A stretch of DNA of 64,000 nt from Anniella stebbinsi (GCA_029215795.1 JARDYH010000002.1:274978310-275042309), one strand, 5' to 3'. Shown: positions 11,745 through 22,255, numbered from the stretch's first letter. A program made the numbers and translations. Notes: generated from the letters alone by a model not told the origin.

Positions 11745-12738
11745 CTATCAGTATGCTGATGACACCCAAATATATTTCTCTATGCCTTCGACAACAGCAT
11801 CAGCTAAGGATAGTGTGTCTCCTCTGAATGAATGCTTGGAGGCGGTAATGGGCTGGATGAGGAAAAACAAACTGAAGCTGAATCCAGACAAGACGGAGGT
11901 GCTTACTGTCAAGGGCCACAACCTGGGGTTGGAGGTATGTCAACCAGTTCTGGATGGGGTTACACTCCCCCTGAAAGACTGTGTTCGCAGCTTGGGGGTG
12001 CTCCTGGATCCGTCGCTCCAAATGACAGCTCAGATAGATGCGACTGCCAGGAGTGCCTACTATCAGCTTCGGCTGATACGCCAGCTGCGCCCCTTCCTAG
12101 AGTTGGAAGACCTAAAATCAGTAGTGCACGCACTGGTAACTTCGAGGCTCGACTTCTGCAATGCGCTGTACATAGGGCTACCTCTGTGCCTAGTCCGGAA
12201 ACTTCAATTAGTTCAAAATATGGCAGCCAGGTTGGTCACCGGTACATCTAGGGGTGACCACATTACACCAGTTTTAAAATCTCTTCACTGGCTGCCAATC
12301 AGTTTCCGGGCGAAGTACAAAGTGTTGGTTATTACCTTTAAAGCCCTACATGGTTTGGGTCCAGGTTACCTACGGGATCGCCTTCTCCCATACAATCCGC
12401 CCCGCACGCTCAGGTCCTCTGGGAAGAATTTATTACAGTCAACAAGAACTAGACTGACAACCGTTACCCAGAGGACCTTCTCTTCTGCCGCTCCCAGATT
12501 ATGGAATGACCTGCCGGGAGAGATTCGCCAACTCACTAGTCTTCTGGAATTTAAAAGATCTATAAAGACTTATCTCTTCCGGCAGGCCTACCCAGATGAA
12601 TTTTAAAGTGTTTTATTGGTGTTTTATTGGTGTTTTAATGATGTACTGGTTTTATCTGCTTTTAATCAGTTTTTGTATTTTGTGTTTGGTGTTGTTCCCC
12701 GCCTCGATCCGTTGGGAGAGGCGGGTGATAAATAAATA

Positions 12739-12777
<39 letters not shown>

Positions 12778-12780
12778 CAT
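11745..12780 (+). mobile_element. 5'-truncated L2-like (CR1 superfamily) LINE nested in the Ngaro-like leader
   Basis: The copy starts within the reverse-transcriptase catalytic region and runs through the ORF2 C-terminus and 3' UTR into an (ATT)n tail at 12739-12777. The 3' UTR has the GCCTCGATCC...GAGGCGGGTGATAAATAAAT ending usual for reptile L2/CR1-like elements. It separates A1 from the rest of the retroelement leader, so it inserted later. Confidence 0.85.
11752..12606 (+). pseudogene. L2-like ORF2 fragment: RT catalytic core to C-terminus
   Basis: The frame opens at the YADDTQIYFSM motif (11752), which contains the two catalytic aspartates of the LINE reverse transcriptase. It continues without a stop to 12606. 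Downstream are the conserved thumb and C-terminal blocks LDFCNALYIGLP, KLQLVQNMAARLVTG, LHWLPI and WNDLPGEIR, and the usual FKRSIKTYLF end. The endonuclease and the N-terminal RT half are missing through 5' truncation, so the protein cannot act. The open frame of about 285 codons suggests a fairly recent insertion. The first ATG (11782) is internal and not a real start. Confidence 0.85.
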
Positions 12781-13198
12781 CCAGGGGCTTTTCGGCCCCC
12801 AGGTTTGCGGGTCGGGCCAGCCGGCCCTACCCCCCACCTGAGGGATAAGTGCGGCTGAGAACCAGCGAGTCTGCCTCTTGGGCTGCTGCCCGGCGGTGGC
12901 TCGCAGAGGCAGGTGGGCTCAGATCCAACCCTTCTCCTTGCATCGGCTTACCTCGGGTTCCTGGGCACACGCGCCTTCAAGCTTCCTTTAAAGCGGCGCT
13001 GGTTCACCGCGCTGCGGGGGACGGGCGGCATTGGTTTGCACCCACGTGGTTGGGAGGGGCCCACTGCGATCTTTTGGGCTCCAGATTAGGCCTGGGCGGC
13101 TTCACTCCAGGACATACCCCTGCGACAGAGATTTGGAGGGAGTTGGCTAGGGCCTAGCGCCCCTTACCGGGCCTTGGAAGGAACCTCTTCAGTAATTC
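12781..13198 (+). other. G+C-rich leader of the Ngaro-like element
   Basis: Non-coding and G+C-rich between the L2 tail and the minisatellite. Short open frames overlap it, none with a domain. Confidence 0.5.
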
Positions 13199-13425
13199 CT
13201 ACTTTAGCCACTGGGTGGTGCCAGTGCTCTGTTCCATTTTGCATTCTGCTTCATTGCTACAGTCACAAGTAATTCATTACTTTAGTCACTGGGTGGTGCC
13301 ATTTGACGGGCTGGTGTCATTGCACTCCTTTATTGTTGCATTCACAAGTAATTCTCTAGTTTGGTCACTGGGTGGTGCCATCGCACGGCTCCACTGCTGC
13401 AGTCATAAGCAGGCTGTGAGCATTG
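13199..13425 (+). repeat. Three-copy minisatellite (78-80 bp) in the leader
   Basis: The TTTAGTCACTGGGTGGTGCC core occurs at about 13201, 13281 and 13359 with decaying identity. Each unit ends near CACAAGTAATTC or its remnant. It lies just upstream of gag. Confidence 0.8.
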
Positions 13426-13514
13426 ATACAGGCTTGTGGGCACTGTGCCCTTTATTTTGGTGGTCGAGCGCAGGATTAAGACAGCGGGACAGCCACAGCG
13501 TATCAATAGGTATC

Positions 13515-15169
13515 ATGTCACCAAGGAAGGGCCTGGGGGGAAAGAAAGGGAAAGGGAAAGCCACGCGGCCACCGGGCGAAATGGCTCAGTGTTAAGAGCG
13601 ATTCTTCCTCCGACAAGGAAGTTAACCCCCAATTGGTGATAATTCTGGCACGGCTGCAATCACTAGAGGAAGGGAGGGGCATACCCTCAAGCGTATCAAC
13701 TCAGGCTCAGACGGTTTCCTTGGTTACACCGCAGCGGCAGACCAGGAACCAAAAGTTAGACAGTATGTTGTCATCTATCAATTCTAGATTGGATGCTATC
13801 GAAGCTTCCTCCAGCCAGTCGACAGACAGGCAGGTTCATTCCGCAGAGGCCTCACAGGATGCCCAGGCGACGACTGGACAGTTAGCACGACCTTGGGTGC
13901 TACCTCCTTCTGCAGTCCCGAGTCTTCCATTGCAGGGACCTGGTGAGCAGCTAGTGAACGCTGTTAATTCCCCGGTGCAGGCTATGGGTGCCTTCCCCCC
14001 TTGGGGTTGGTACCCATGGATGCCTGGGATGACATATTCGACACCACACTTGGGCAGTCATTTATCGGGGACACCGCAGGTGAACGTTCCGCCTCCATCC
14101 TCCATGGGGGAGGGCGGAACGATGCCGGGCGAAAGTGACAGGGGTAGCTTGGACACGGCACCATCCCAGCTGAACAACCTGGGACCGTCAGATGTAAGTC
14201 ACAGTAGTACGGGAAGTGACACCAGGGTGACATTGGGGGCACTGATAGACCCTTCCGCTCAAACACAAGTTAATGCAATTTCCGAAACGGGGGCTGTCCC
14301 GGTTGGGGGGGCCTCAGCTTTGCAGGTGCCAGCTGTCGTAGCGGCTTGTGCGGAGGTGTGGCAGGGTCCTGCCGGTTCGGCTGCCACGTCAATCATGGCA
14401 GATTGACATGGCAGGCGCGGAGAGGTCGGCCATTCCCACTGGGAGTACGTCGGCTCCTCTGGGCTATCACCTCCTACCGGCTATGGGAGACAAGATTTTA
14501 AAAGGGAAATTTATAGATGTCTTTTCCTTATTATTCCAAGAACCAGAGAACTTAGACAAGGATAGAGCGGCAGAGAGGGTAGCGGAGAAGCTATGAAAGA
14601 AACGGGTAGCCAGGACCTGGACCAATTGGTTGCCGGGTTTCTTAATTTATATGGGCGTTGTTCAACAACGCTTCCCTTCCAAAGGGCACATCGTCACAAA
14701 ATGCCTCGTTATGATTTATTGGGCGTATAGGGAATACGAGGGCGGGGCCTGGTTGGCCTATGATACATCCTTCCGTAGAAGGGCCGCCTTCGACCGCACC
14801 CTACAGTGGGATGTTAAAGATAACGACCTGTGGCTGCAATTTATGATGCCAGCCAAACCGGGTCTGGGAGACCGGGCAGACAGCGGTCACCTTCTGGAAA
14901 AGCCTCAACCCGCCACCACCCTGAGTGGATCGGCGGGGCTGGGGGTTCAACTTCGCCCGCCCTGTTGGGAATTTAGCTCCCGTGGCTTCTGCACAAGATC
15001 CCCCTGCAGATACAGGCATGAGTGCCTTGTTTGTGGGGGCATCCACCCCGCGCATAGCTGCCCGTCCAGTAAGAGGGGAAGGGGCACCTTCCGAGGTGGA
15101 TCCAACTTCAAGAAACCTGTGGGCCCTGGGGGACAACAGCCACCTCCCAAAGGGCCCCAGTCCAATTAG
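13515..15169 (+). pseudogene. Ngaro-like gag (frameshifted)
   Basis: The likely start is ATG 13515, giving a basic N-terminus (MSPRKGLGGKKGKGKA) typical of DIRS-order Gag. That frame stops at 13595, and the reading moves to another frame from 13633 to 14406, a Ser/Pro/Gly-rich region. A third frame from about 14348 carries the conserved core (LGYHLLP, GKFIDVFSLL, LQWDVKDNDLWLQFM). It is broken by a stop at 14594-14596 and resumes to 15169. Near the end is a Cys/His cluster, first C-x(8)-C-x(4)-C-x(3)-H and then CLVCGGIHPAHSC, fitting a nucleic-acid-binding knuckle. Gag would package element RNA. At least two frameshifts and one stop make it non-functional. Confidence 0.75.
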
Positions 15170-16749
15170 GCTTGAACCCCTTAGGCAATTACTGGCACGA
15201 TACCTGGTTAAGGAGGATGCAGTGTACTTAGACGCTGGTTTTACTGATGGTTTTATGATTCTGTATAGAGGACTGAGGTTTGCTTCCATAGCCAAAAATC
15301 AGAATTCTATACAGGCAATGGAAGCCATGGTGTCAGAAAAATTGCTAAAGAAGTCAGTTCGGGGAGGGTACTGGGCCCCTTCGATAAACCACCTTTTCCC
15401 AACCTGTGAGTGTCTCCTCTGGGCATAGCGCCAGAGATGACACCTGGGGAGTACAGGTTAATTCATAACCCGTCCTTCCCCAAGGGAGCGTCAGTAACTG
15501 ATGCCATACTAGAGCATTTATGCTCAGTAAGATATGCTTCGTGCGATGCAGCAGTGGCATTGGTCCGCAAGAGCGGAGCGGGGGCGTTGATGGGCAAATG
15601 CGTCATAAAACCCGCGTTTTGCATATTACCCATCAATCCCTGAGACTTTAATCTGTTAGGATTTTGTTTTTAGGACCAATTTTACGTCGCCAGGGCATTA
15701 CCCATAGGATGCTCCATTTCGTGTGCCATGTTCGTGAGGTTCAGTTCATTCTTAGAATGGGCGTTACGAGACAGGACCGGACTAGAGGATGTGACTCACT
15801 ACTTGGATGAATTTTTACTCATCAGGCCGAGGCGATCTAACCAATGCCACTTCCTGATGCAGCAGTTTCAGGAGTTGGCCAATGAGCTGGGGGTCCCCTT
15901 TAGCACACGAAAAAACGGAGGGTCCTGCCACTACCCTCCGATACCTCGGAATCAACTTGGTTTCCATGGCACAGGGCAGCAGATTGCCTCAGGACAAGCT
16001 GCAGACTCTTCTCAATAAGCTCCAGGGTTTGATTGGCTCACACAAAGCGACACTGTCCTAATTACAAGAGATAGTGGGGCATTTAAACTTTGCCTGCCAT
16101 ATCATCGCACCGGGGAGAGCTTTCATCCGGCGCTTGTGTGCAGCCATGCAGGGCCTTCACTCACCACACCCTAGGGTCCATGAGTCGACCCAGATGCGTC
16201 AAGACCTGAATATGTGGGTTACATTCCTAAATAAGTATAACGGTGTGTCCTTTTGGCAACACGACCTGCTTCTCGAGGCTGAGATGCAGGTCCATTCTGA
16301 CGCTTCCGGCACTCTGGGATTCGGAGTAATTTGCCAGGATCGATGGTGTGCTGTGAGATGGCCCTCGGTTTGGTTGGCTAAAAGCATTTGCAGAGATTTA
16401 ACATTCCTAGAATTTTTTCCCCCCCCAATTTTGGGGCAACGCACATCTGGGCGGCACAAATGGTTACCTCGGTAGTCCACTTCTGGTGTGACAACCAAGC
16501 CACGGTGCAGGTCATCAACACGCTGACCTTGCGTAGCCCCAGGGTGATGGGGCTTGTCAGGGCATTCACCTTGTATTGTTTGGCACATAACATTTGGTTC
16601 AAGGCACGGCACGTGCCGGGAATCAAGAATGATATTGCTGATGCTTTATCGCGTCAGCAGGTTCAGAGGTTCTGGAAACTGGCTCCTGGGGCGCAGCCAC
16701 TGCCGGAAACGATGCCAGCAACGCTACGGGAAATTGGAGGGCTGACATA
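15160..16749 (+). pseudogene. Ngaro-like reverse transcriptase and RNase H (broken)
   Basis: The RT begins in the frame of 14925-15428 with the DIRS-type RT entry (LEPLRQLLARYLVKEDAVYL). It shifts near 15410 to GEYRLIHNPSFPKGASV, an RT fingers motif. The palm motif reads YLDEFLL at 15800-15820, where YLDD is expected, so a catalytic aspartate has become glutamate. Frames shift again near 15950 and 16060. RNase H starts at VHSDASGTLGFG (16292 on) and resumes in another frame with VHFWCDNQATVQVIN and a DIADALSR block, ending at 16750. The polymerase would copy element RNA. Several frameshifts and stops make this copy dead. Confidence 0.8.
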
Positions 16750-17663
16750 GTGCAAGTCATGTGGCAGTCTGTGGCGCCTGGCACCAGGGCAGTCTATAGC
16801 AAGACAGGTAGGCAGTTTCAGGAATTCCTGACCACCTACAATTTACGGGAGCACTGGCCAACTCCGGCTGACCAGATACTGCAATTCTGCGCGATGTTGC
16901 GCAGGACTGGGTTAGCTGCACGCACCATAGGAGGCAAACTAGCTGCTCTGTCAATTTTGGCTAAAATCTGCAGTGTAGAGGATTCTACCATAGATGAGTG
17001 AGTTAAGCGTACCTTCAAGGGCTGGTCTAGAGTGTTGCCAAAAGCCCCAGATGCGAGGATCCCAGTATCCCTGGCGTTCTGATGGGACTAGGGACGGCCT
17101 GGGACGAGCTATGTTCTCCAAATTATGAGGCTCTGTTTTTTCATGCGGCCGCCTTGACGGCATTCTTTGGAGCCTTTAGGATTTCTGAACTTGTAGCAGC
17201 ATCAAACACTGATAGCACAGGCAGAGCGCTGCAGTGTAGGGATGTAACCTTCTCAGATTCAGGAGTCACTATTAGGTTACGACATTCTAAAATGGATCAA
17301 AGCAGAAAAGGGGTGGACATTGCCATTTTTCTCGCACCACTGGCGGAACTATGCCCAGTAAAAGCGTTGAGGACATACCTCGGGAAAAGGGGGAGTGACT
17401 CGAGATTCCTCTTTTGTCGTTTGGACAGATCTCCACTGACCAAGTATCAATTCTGGTCGGTGACAAAGTGGGCTGTGAGGCACTTGGGTCTCCCAGCAGA
17501 TCTATTTGGGACCCGTTCCTTTCGAATAGGTGCCGCATCAACGGCGGCCAGCACGGGTTTCTCTCCCACACAGATACAAGCCGTGGTGAGATGGCATTCC
17601 TCTGCCTTCAAGACATACAGTCAGAAAGTTTCCTGGGAAGTAATCAATTGTTTGCATTGCTGA
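16750..17663 (+). pseudogene. Ngaro-like tyrosine recombinase (broken)
   Basis: The N-terminal SAM-like core-binding region is at 16750-17001 (TRAVYSKTGRQFQEFL, ARTIGGKLAALSIL). It is interrupted by a stop at 16999-17001 and another near 17080, plus a frameshift. The catalytic domain from 17082 has the first Arg in GAFRISEL (17178-17180), a Lys in RHSKMDQS, the second Arg in SFRIGAAS (17523-17525), Trp in VVRWHS (17592-17594) and the nucleophile Tyr in KTYSQ (17616-17618). The residue before SFR is Arg (17514-17516) where His is usual, a single transition away. The enzyme would integrate circular cDNA. Confidence 0.85.
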
Positions 17664-17689
17664 CATGCCCATGTTTGATTATAGATACC

Positions 17690-18554
17690 TGGAGAAGGCA
17701 GACCCCAGTGAGCGTGATCATATGCGTACACAGCATGGTCTTTTGGGCTGGCCGGCGAGCGTCCTCATCCAGCTTTGGAACTCAGCTGGGGCTGAGTCAA
17801 TACGCGTCCATCCTATGGCTGGGCAGACGTGGCATGCAGTGGGAGCGTCTTCTTCCCACCTTATTCCATCAGCGTGCCTGCAGTCCCCCCCCCCCCGCGA
17901 ATCTTGTTGATCCATCTAGGGGGGAACGATTTGGGCTTGCTAAAAGGCAAGGCCCTGATTCTGTGAGCTATGGCCGATTTGGAAATCATTCGGCAGCATT
18001 GGCCTGACGTACTGATCATGTGGTCATGTTTGTTGCCCAGGCTTGCCTGGAGAGAGGGTAGCGACCCTCTGGCGTTGCAGCGTGCCCGCAGGACGGTAAA
18101 CTCCAAAATGTTTAAGGAGTTATCCAAATATGGGGATGTCATTATTCGTCCCCCCCCCCCACAAATCCTTATGATCCATCTAGGGGGGAACGATTTGGGC
18201 TTGCTTAAAGGCAAGGCCCTGATTCTGCGAGCTATGGCTGATTTGGAAATCATTCGGCAGCGATGGCCCGGCGTGCTGATCATGTGGTCATGTTTGTTGC
18301 CCAGGCTTGCCTGGAGAGAGGGTAGCGACCCTCTGGCGTTGGAGCGTGCCCGCAGGAAGGTGAACTCCGAAACGTTTAAGGAGTTATCCAAATATGGGGA
18401 TGTCAGTATTCAACATCCTGAAATCGTGCATTCCCGGAGGGAGCTGTACCGTCCGGATGGTGTACATCTTTCGGACTGCGGCAATGACTTGTTTTGGGCT
18501 GATTTGCAGAAGGGTTTAAGGGTAGCGATAGAGGCCAGATTGGGGGGGGAATGA
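17690..18554 (+). pseudogene. Ngaro-like SGNH hydrolase domain (frameshifted, partly duplicated)
   Basis: Block I (HSMVFWAGRRA, nucleophile Ser) and the following QLGLSQYASILWLGRRGMQW stretch lie in the frame of 17414-18007. A poly-C run at 17885-17896 then shifts the frame. The rest reads in the frame ending at 18554: IHLGGNDLGLLKG holds the Gly-Asn oxyanion block, and DGVHLSDCGNDLF supplies the Asp-x-x-His pair. Such SGNH (GDSL-like) hydrolase domains occur in many Ngaro-type elements and have no settled role in transposition. A 264-bp in-frame tandem duplication repeats the central block. The protein is certainly altered by the poly-C frameshift. Confidence 0.75.
17886..18414 (+). repeat. 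264-bp tandem duplication bounded by poly-C
   Basis: Two units with a 264-bp spacing (ATCCATCTAGGGGGGAACGA at 17910 and 18174) both begin at a poly-C run. The length equals 88 codons, so it preserves the frame of the hydrolase ORF. Confidence 0.9.
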
Positions 18555-18580
18555 CTAATCAAGTGGCTTGTCAGTCCCCG

Positions 18581-18997
18581 TGGCGGTAGGTGCGGGCATC
18601 GTTAGGGGCATTTTCAAATGGTGAACATTCTAAGGAACCGTTGAGGTAAAAGGTAATACCTGAGGCCCACATCTGGGAGCCCCGCGGCACCAGATCATGG
18701 GAATAAGGTTTACCTTTGAGGCCAACTCTACTCACACATTCGGAGCTCTGCGGCACGGGTGTTGTGATAAAGGAAGGCCTCCCAACCCCATATGGGGTAA
18801 GACCAAGGGGTGGCGAACGTGTGCTGCCACCTCGAGGTCAGAAAATCGTTCGCCCATTCCTAAGATTTGGCCTGGAAGAGGCCAAGAGAGGATGCCCGCA
18901 TAGGTTTTACTCTCTTCTGCAGATCTTGAATAAAAGTGGCCCATTTTATACCCAACTTTCTTGTCTCGACTCGTTATTTGCACCCTACACCTCGCAA
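18581..18997 (+). repeat. Split direct repeat B1
   Basis: 417 bp from GGTAGGTGCGGGCATC to ACACCTCGCAA. It aligns with B2 without indels, with about 13 mismatches by hand count, mostly transitions. It carries an AATAAA signal near 18930. Confidence 0.9.
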
Positions 18998-19079
18998 GTG
19001 AAATCCCCAGCCCAGTTGGGCATGGGATGATATTTGCGGGGGGGGGGGGGGGGAAGAGCCGAGGTGGATGCTCCTGATT
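18998..19079 (+). other. B1-A2 junction with long poly-G run
   Basis: A run of about 17-18 G residues from 19038 is followed by GGATGCTCC, TGATT and GGAGCATCC, a perfect 9-bp hairpin whose right arm is the start of A2. Confidence 0.7.
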
Positions 19080-19347
19080 GGAGCATCCATATGGTGCCAC
19101 TGGGTGGGGCAGGGCCGAGCGGGTTAAATAGCCGGCTAACGGGCCGGCCTGCCCTCTTCATCTCTGCGAAGCTCCCTCCCTCCCCTCCCTGTAAACAGTA
19201 TGGGCTAGCTGGTTGTCATTAGGAGGCCAAGTAGGAATTTTTCACTCTTATCCTAATTTGTTTAGGAGTTTTTTCGCCTACTTCATACTGTAAGACAGCT
19301 GGGGAGTATTAAATAGGTGGATTTGTATTAATTCGGTCACTTTAATT
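19080..19347 (+). repeat. Split direct repeat A2
   Basis: The first 96 bp (19080-19175) match A1, including the TTAAATA box. The remainder has no visible A1 counterpart. It contains an imperfect inverted repeat pairing ACAGTATG...AAGTAGGAA (about 19196-19238) with CCTACTTCATACTGT (19277-19291). Confidence 0.75.
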
Positions 19348-19764
19348 TGGTGGTAGGTGCGGGCATCCTTAGGGGCATTTTCAAATGGTGAACATTCTCA
19401 GGAACCGTTGAGGTAAAGGGTAATACCTGAGGCCCACATCTGGGAGCCCCGCAGCACCAGATCATGGGAATAAGGTTTACCTTTGAGGCCAACTCTACTC
19501 ACACATTCGGAGCCCTGCGGCACGGGCGTTGTGACAAAGGAAGGCCTCCCAACCCCATATGGGGTAAGACCAAGGGGTGGCAAACGTGTGCTGCCACCCC
19601 GAGGTCAGAGAATCTTTCGCCCATTCCTAAGATTTGGCCTGGAAGAGGCCAAGAGAGGATGCCCGCATAGGTTTTACTCCCTTCTGCAGATCTTGAATAA
19701 AAGTGGCCCATTTTATACCCAACTTTCTTGTCTCGACTCGTTATTTGCACCCTACACCTCGCAA
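19348..19764 (+). repeat. Split direct repeat B2 (3' end of the Ngaro-like element)
   Basis: The 417-bp counterpart of B1. The AATAAA near 19697 probably serves polyadenylation of the element transcript. Confidence 0.9.
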
Positions 19765-21357
19765 TAGAAATATTAGAAGTTGTATTTTGTTTTGAATGAA
19801 CTGTCCCCCCTCCCCTATACTTTCTTAAAAGAAAGCAGACTTCCAAGATAACTGGGTAAATGTGCCATGAAATTTTGGACAAAATATAAACTAGCCAAGC
19901 TAAATAATTTACTCTTTTATCATTCTTTAGCCAATAGCATCATTTTAGGCAGGAAGAGGCAGGGGCAATTAGGGTCCCTCTAATAGCGAACTCCCCTTCT
20001 CAGTGCCAGTGGAAATGAAACCAAAGGCAAGCCACTGAGAAACAAGACGAGATATCAGTGTGCTTGAGGGAACCCCAAGGTCTGCAGAAGTACAAACCTC
20101 TCCCCCATAGACCTGAGGGGACCTCCCCAAACAGCCCAATTAGTACTGAGCATGCTCAGTAACTATGGAATGTCAACCGTCATCTGGAAAAGAAATATAG
20201 AGAAAGGGGGATGGAATGACTGACAGAGGAGGGTGTGGCTGTGTGGCTGGCACCCACCTATTAGGAGGTGAGGATACATAGCAATGCTTTGTTGCAGCAG
20301 ATTCCCCTTGTTCCAAATAGGATTGGGAAAACATTACTTTGCAGCAGCTATTGCAATACTAACCCAGAACAGCAGAATCAATTTTTGTGTGCAAGAGTAT
20401 TAGTTTCAAGAATGAAATGTGTAAACAATGTGACTGTAAAACAACTTGACAAGATTTAACTGGGGGGGAAGAAGGACAAAAGTTAAGAAGTTATTGGGAC
20501 GCAGGAAGGAGGTTGCTTGTCTCTGGAAGGCTTATGGCATGAGAGCGGGAGAAAAGACTCCTAACATCTTTCCTATTGCCAAAGGAGGCCAAGAATGAGA
20601 ACACTGCTTTCTAGGACTTGAGCACAGAGAGATGTTATTCTCAAAATTAACTACACTGAGGCTATTGGAACTATATATGGCAAAATTGTTACATGCTCGT
20701 ATTTAACCTTTTGAAACAATTCATTGATTCAATCTGCTTCCCAATGTTTAACTCAGAAAATCAAGGCCACCACAATCACAAGGCAGGCTGAAGGCAAATT
20801 TGGGGTACAAGTTAGGGAGGCACATTTTGGTATATATCCATATATATGCCATTTTATCTCATCCCACCAGCCCCAATCTCCTGAGACAGTAGGTGGAAAC
20901 CTAGGTAAAGGTTTCCTGCGGTTCAAAGGAGGAACTTCAGCAGAAAAGGAAATAAATCAGGGCTGTCCCTACCATTAGAGAGGCACACCAGGCAAGACCA
21001 TTTGGTGCCCCAGGTGAGGCACAATTCTGGCACACACATCCTCCATGCCATCACTGTTAGCATAAATGTGTTCATAGGGAGAAAAACATGATTTCCCTGG
21101 GATACTGATTTCTTCTATTTTAAATTTCTTTAACATTACAAGCAGGGGCATTACTAGTAGTTAAAACCGAGGCATGTGCTCATTTGCATAAATTTTGCAT
21201 ATGCTAATTTATATACCTAGATGTGCATTTAAAAATAAAAATAAACTAAAATTTAGACATCTTACCATAGTGGGAAAAACTGTGACCTTGACATTCAAAA
21301 TACTAGTGTATATGTGTGTTTTGTTCTGACTGCATTAACAATTTAAAATCAAGCAAC
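19765..21357. other. Unassigned DNA
   Basis: A perfect 14-bp palindrome CTGAGCATGCTCAG lies at 20146-20159. The segment 20968-21060 resembles the terminal part of another DNA element but lacks a partner end. No gene is visible. Confidence 0.4.
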
Positions 21358-21360
21358 TTA

Positions 21361-21492
21361 GGCCAGATCTATACTAGGCAGGATAAAACACTTTGAAAAC
21401 ATTTTGAAAACTGTATATGGAGTGTGTCATGGGCCCCCAACAGTTGTCAAAACTGCTATAAACCATTTTAAAGCAGTAGTGTAGATCCTGCC
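21361..21492 (-). mobile_element. Family D MITE with TTA target duplication
   Basis: A 132-bp element, GGCCAGATCTATACTAGGC to GTAGTGTAGATCCTGCC, with TTA at 21358-21360 and 21493-21495. TTA or TAA duplications are the habit of PIF/Harbinger transposons. It is the reversed homologue of 10556-10705. Confidence 0.75.
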
Positions 21493-21495
21493 TTA

Positions 21496-22255
21496 GCTGC
21501 TGATCATCCGGTGGCACATAATTCCATGTTTAGATGGGACAGAAGTAAGTAATCAACACCAACACGAGCAACTGAGCAGTAGAATGGACTGAAGAGCTGT
21601 ATTTAGGGGGTTCATTTCAGAGGCAGTTGCCCCAGTCTTAGGACCACCTATATTTCTGGCCAGTTCACTGGTATTCTACATTACACTGGTTCTACACACC
21701 AAGTAACTATTGCTATAATCATCAAATGAGTCAAAGTAGTAGGCATAGATGCCTTAGGAACAAATCCCTTTGCAAAAGGAGAAGAGTGGGGCTACCCCAT
21801 ATGAGCCCTTTTAAAAGTAATGCCAACAAACATGCAGGAAAAGCATCGCAATTAAAAATATCCACTGAATGGGCCACGTGGTCATTGCTGTTTCCTCTTT
21901 CTTCCCTGTGTGAAGAAAAAGGAAACTCCTCATCCTTGTTGTGGGACAGAAAAGTGACAGTAGAGAAATGTGATTCCTCCCCTTCCCCTGGTCTGATGAC
22001 GTTCTAAGAAGGCTCCACACTCACTTAGGAATAAACTCCAACGAATGTAGTGGGAGGGTAGAGGATTGTGCTGACAATTCCTATGGCGGTTAATCTTGAA
22101 TTTTTTTAAAAAAATGGCTAGACTGCACTCAACAAATCAACTGTCATTCAGATTTCAGTGTAATCTAAGCTGTTTTATCAAGGGCTAGACTCCATTGAAC
22201 AGTGGAATTTGCTTCTGCTTAACATAGGATTGCATAGCATGACTCCCTTTCAACT
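21496..22255. other. Unassigned DNA
   Basis: Nothing recognised. A degenerate family J-like stretch is possible near 22020-22060. Confidence 0.35.

Larger units (their letters stand above)
11473..19764 (+). mobile_element. Ngaro-like DIRS-order tyrosine-recombinase retrotransposon
   Basis: This retroelement has split direct repeats: A1 (11473-11578), internal ORFs, B1 (18581-18997), A2 (from 19080) and B2 (19348-19764). The coding order is gag, RT-RNase H, tyrosine recombinase and SGNH hydrolase. In this order, reverse-transcribed circles are integrated by the recombinase rather than by a DDE integrase, and no target duplication is made, consistent with none being visible. The SGNH domain and A1-B1-A2-B2 layout favour Ngaro over DIRS1 proper. 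Frameshifts and stops in every ORF make it inactive. An L2-like fragment is nested in its leader. Confidence 0.85.

Noticed and set aside
11782..12606. 274-codon frame as a host gene
   Set aside because: It is the C-terminal part of an L2-like LINE ORF2, starting within the YADD motif region and ending before an (ATT)n tail.
13633..14406. Independent Ser/Pro-rich protein gene
   Set aside because: It lies between a basic gag N-terminus and the gag core in the correct order for a DIRS-type Gag. It is best read as a frameshifted part of that ORF.
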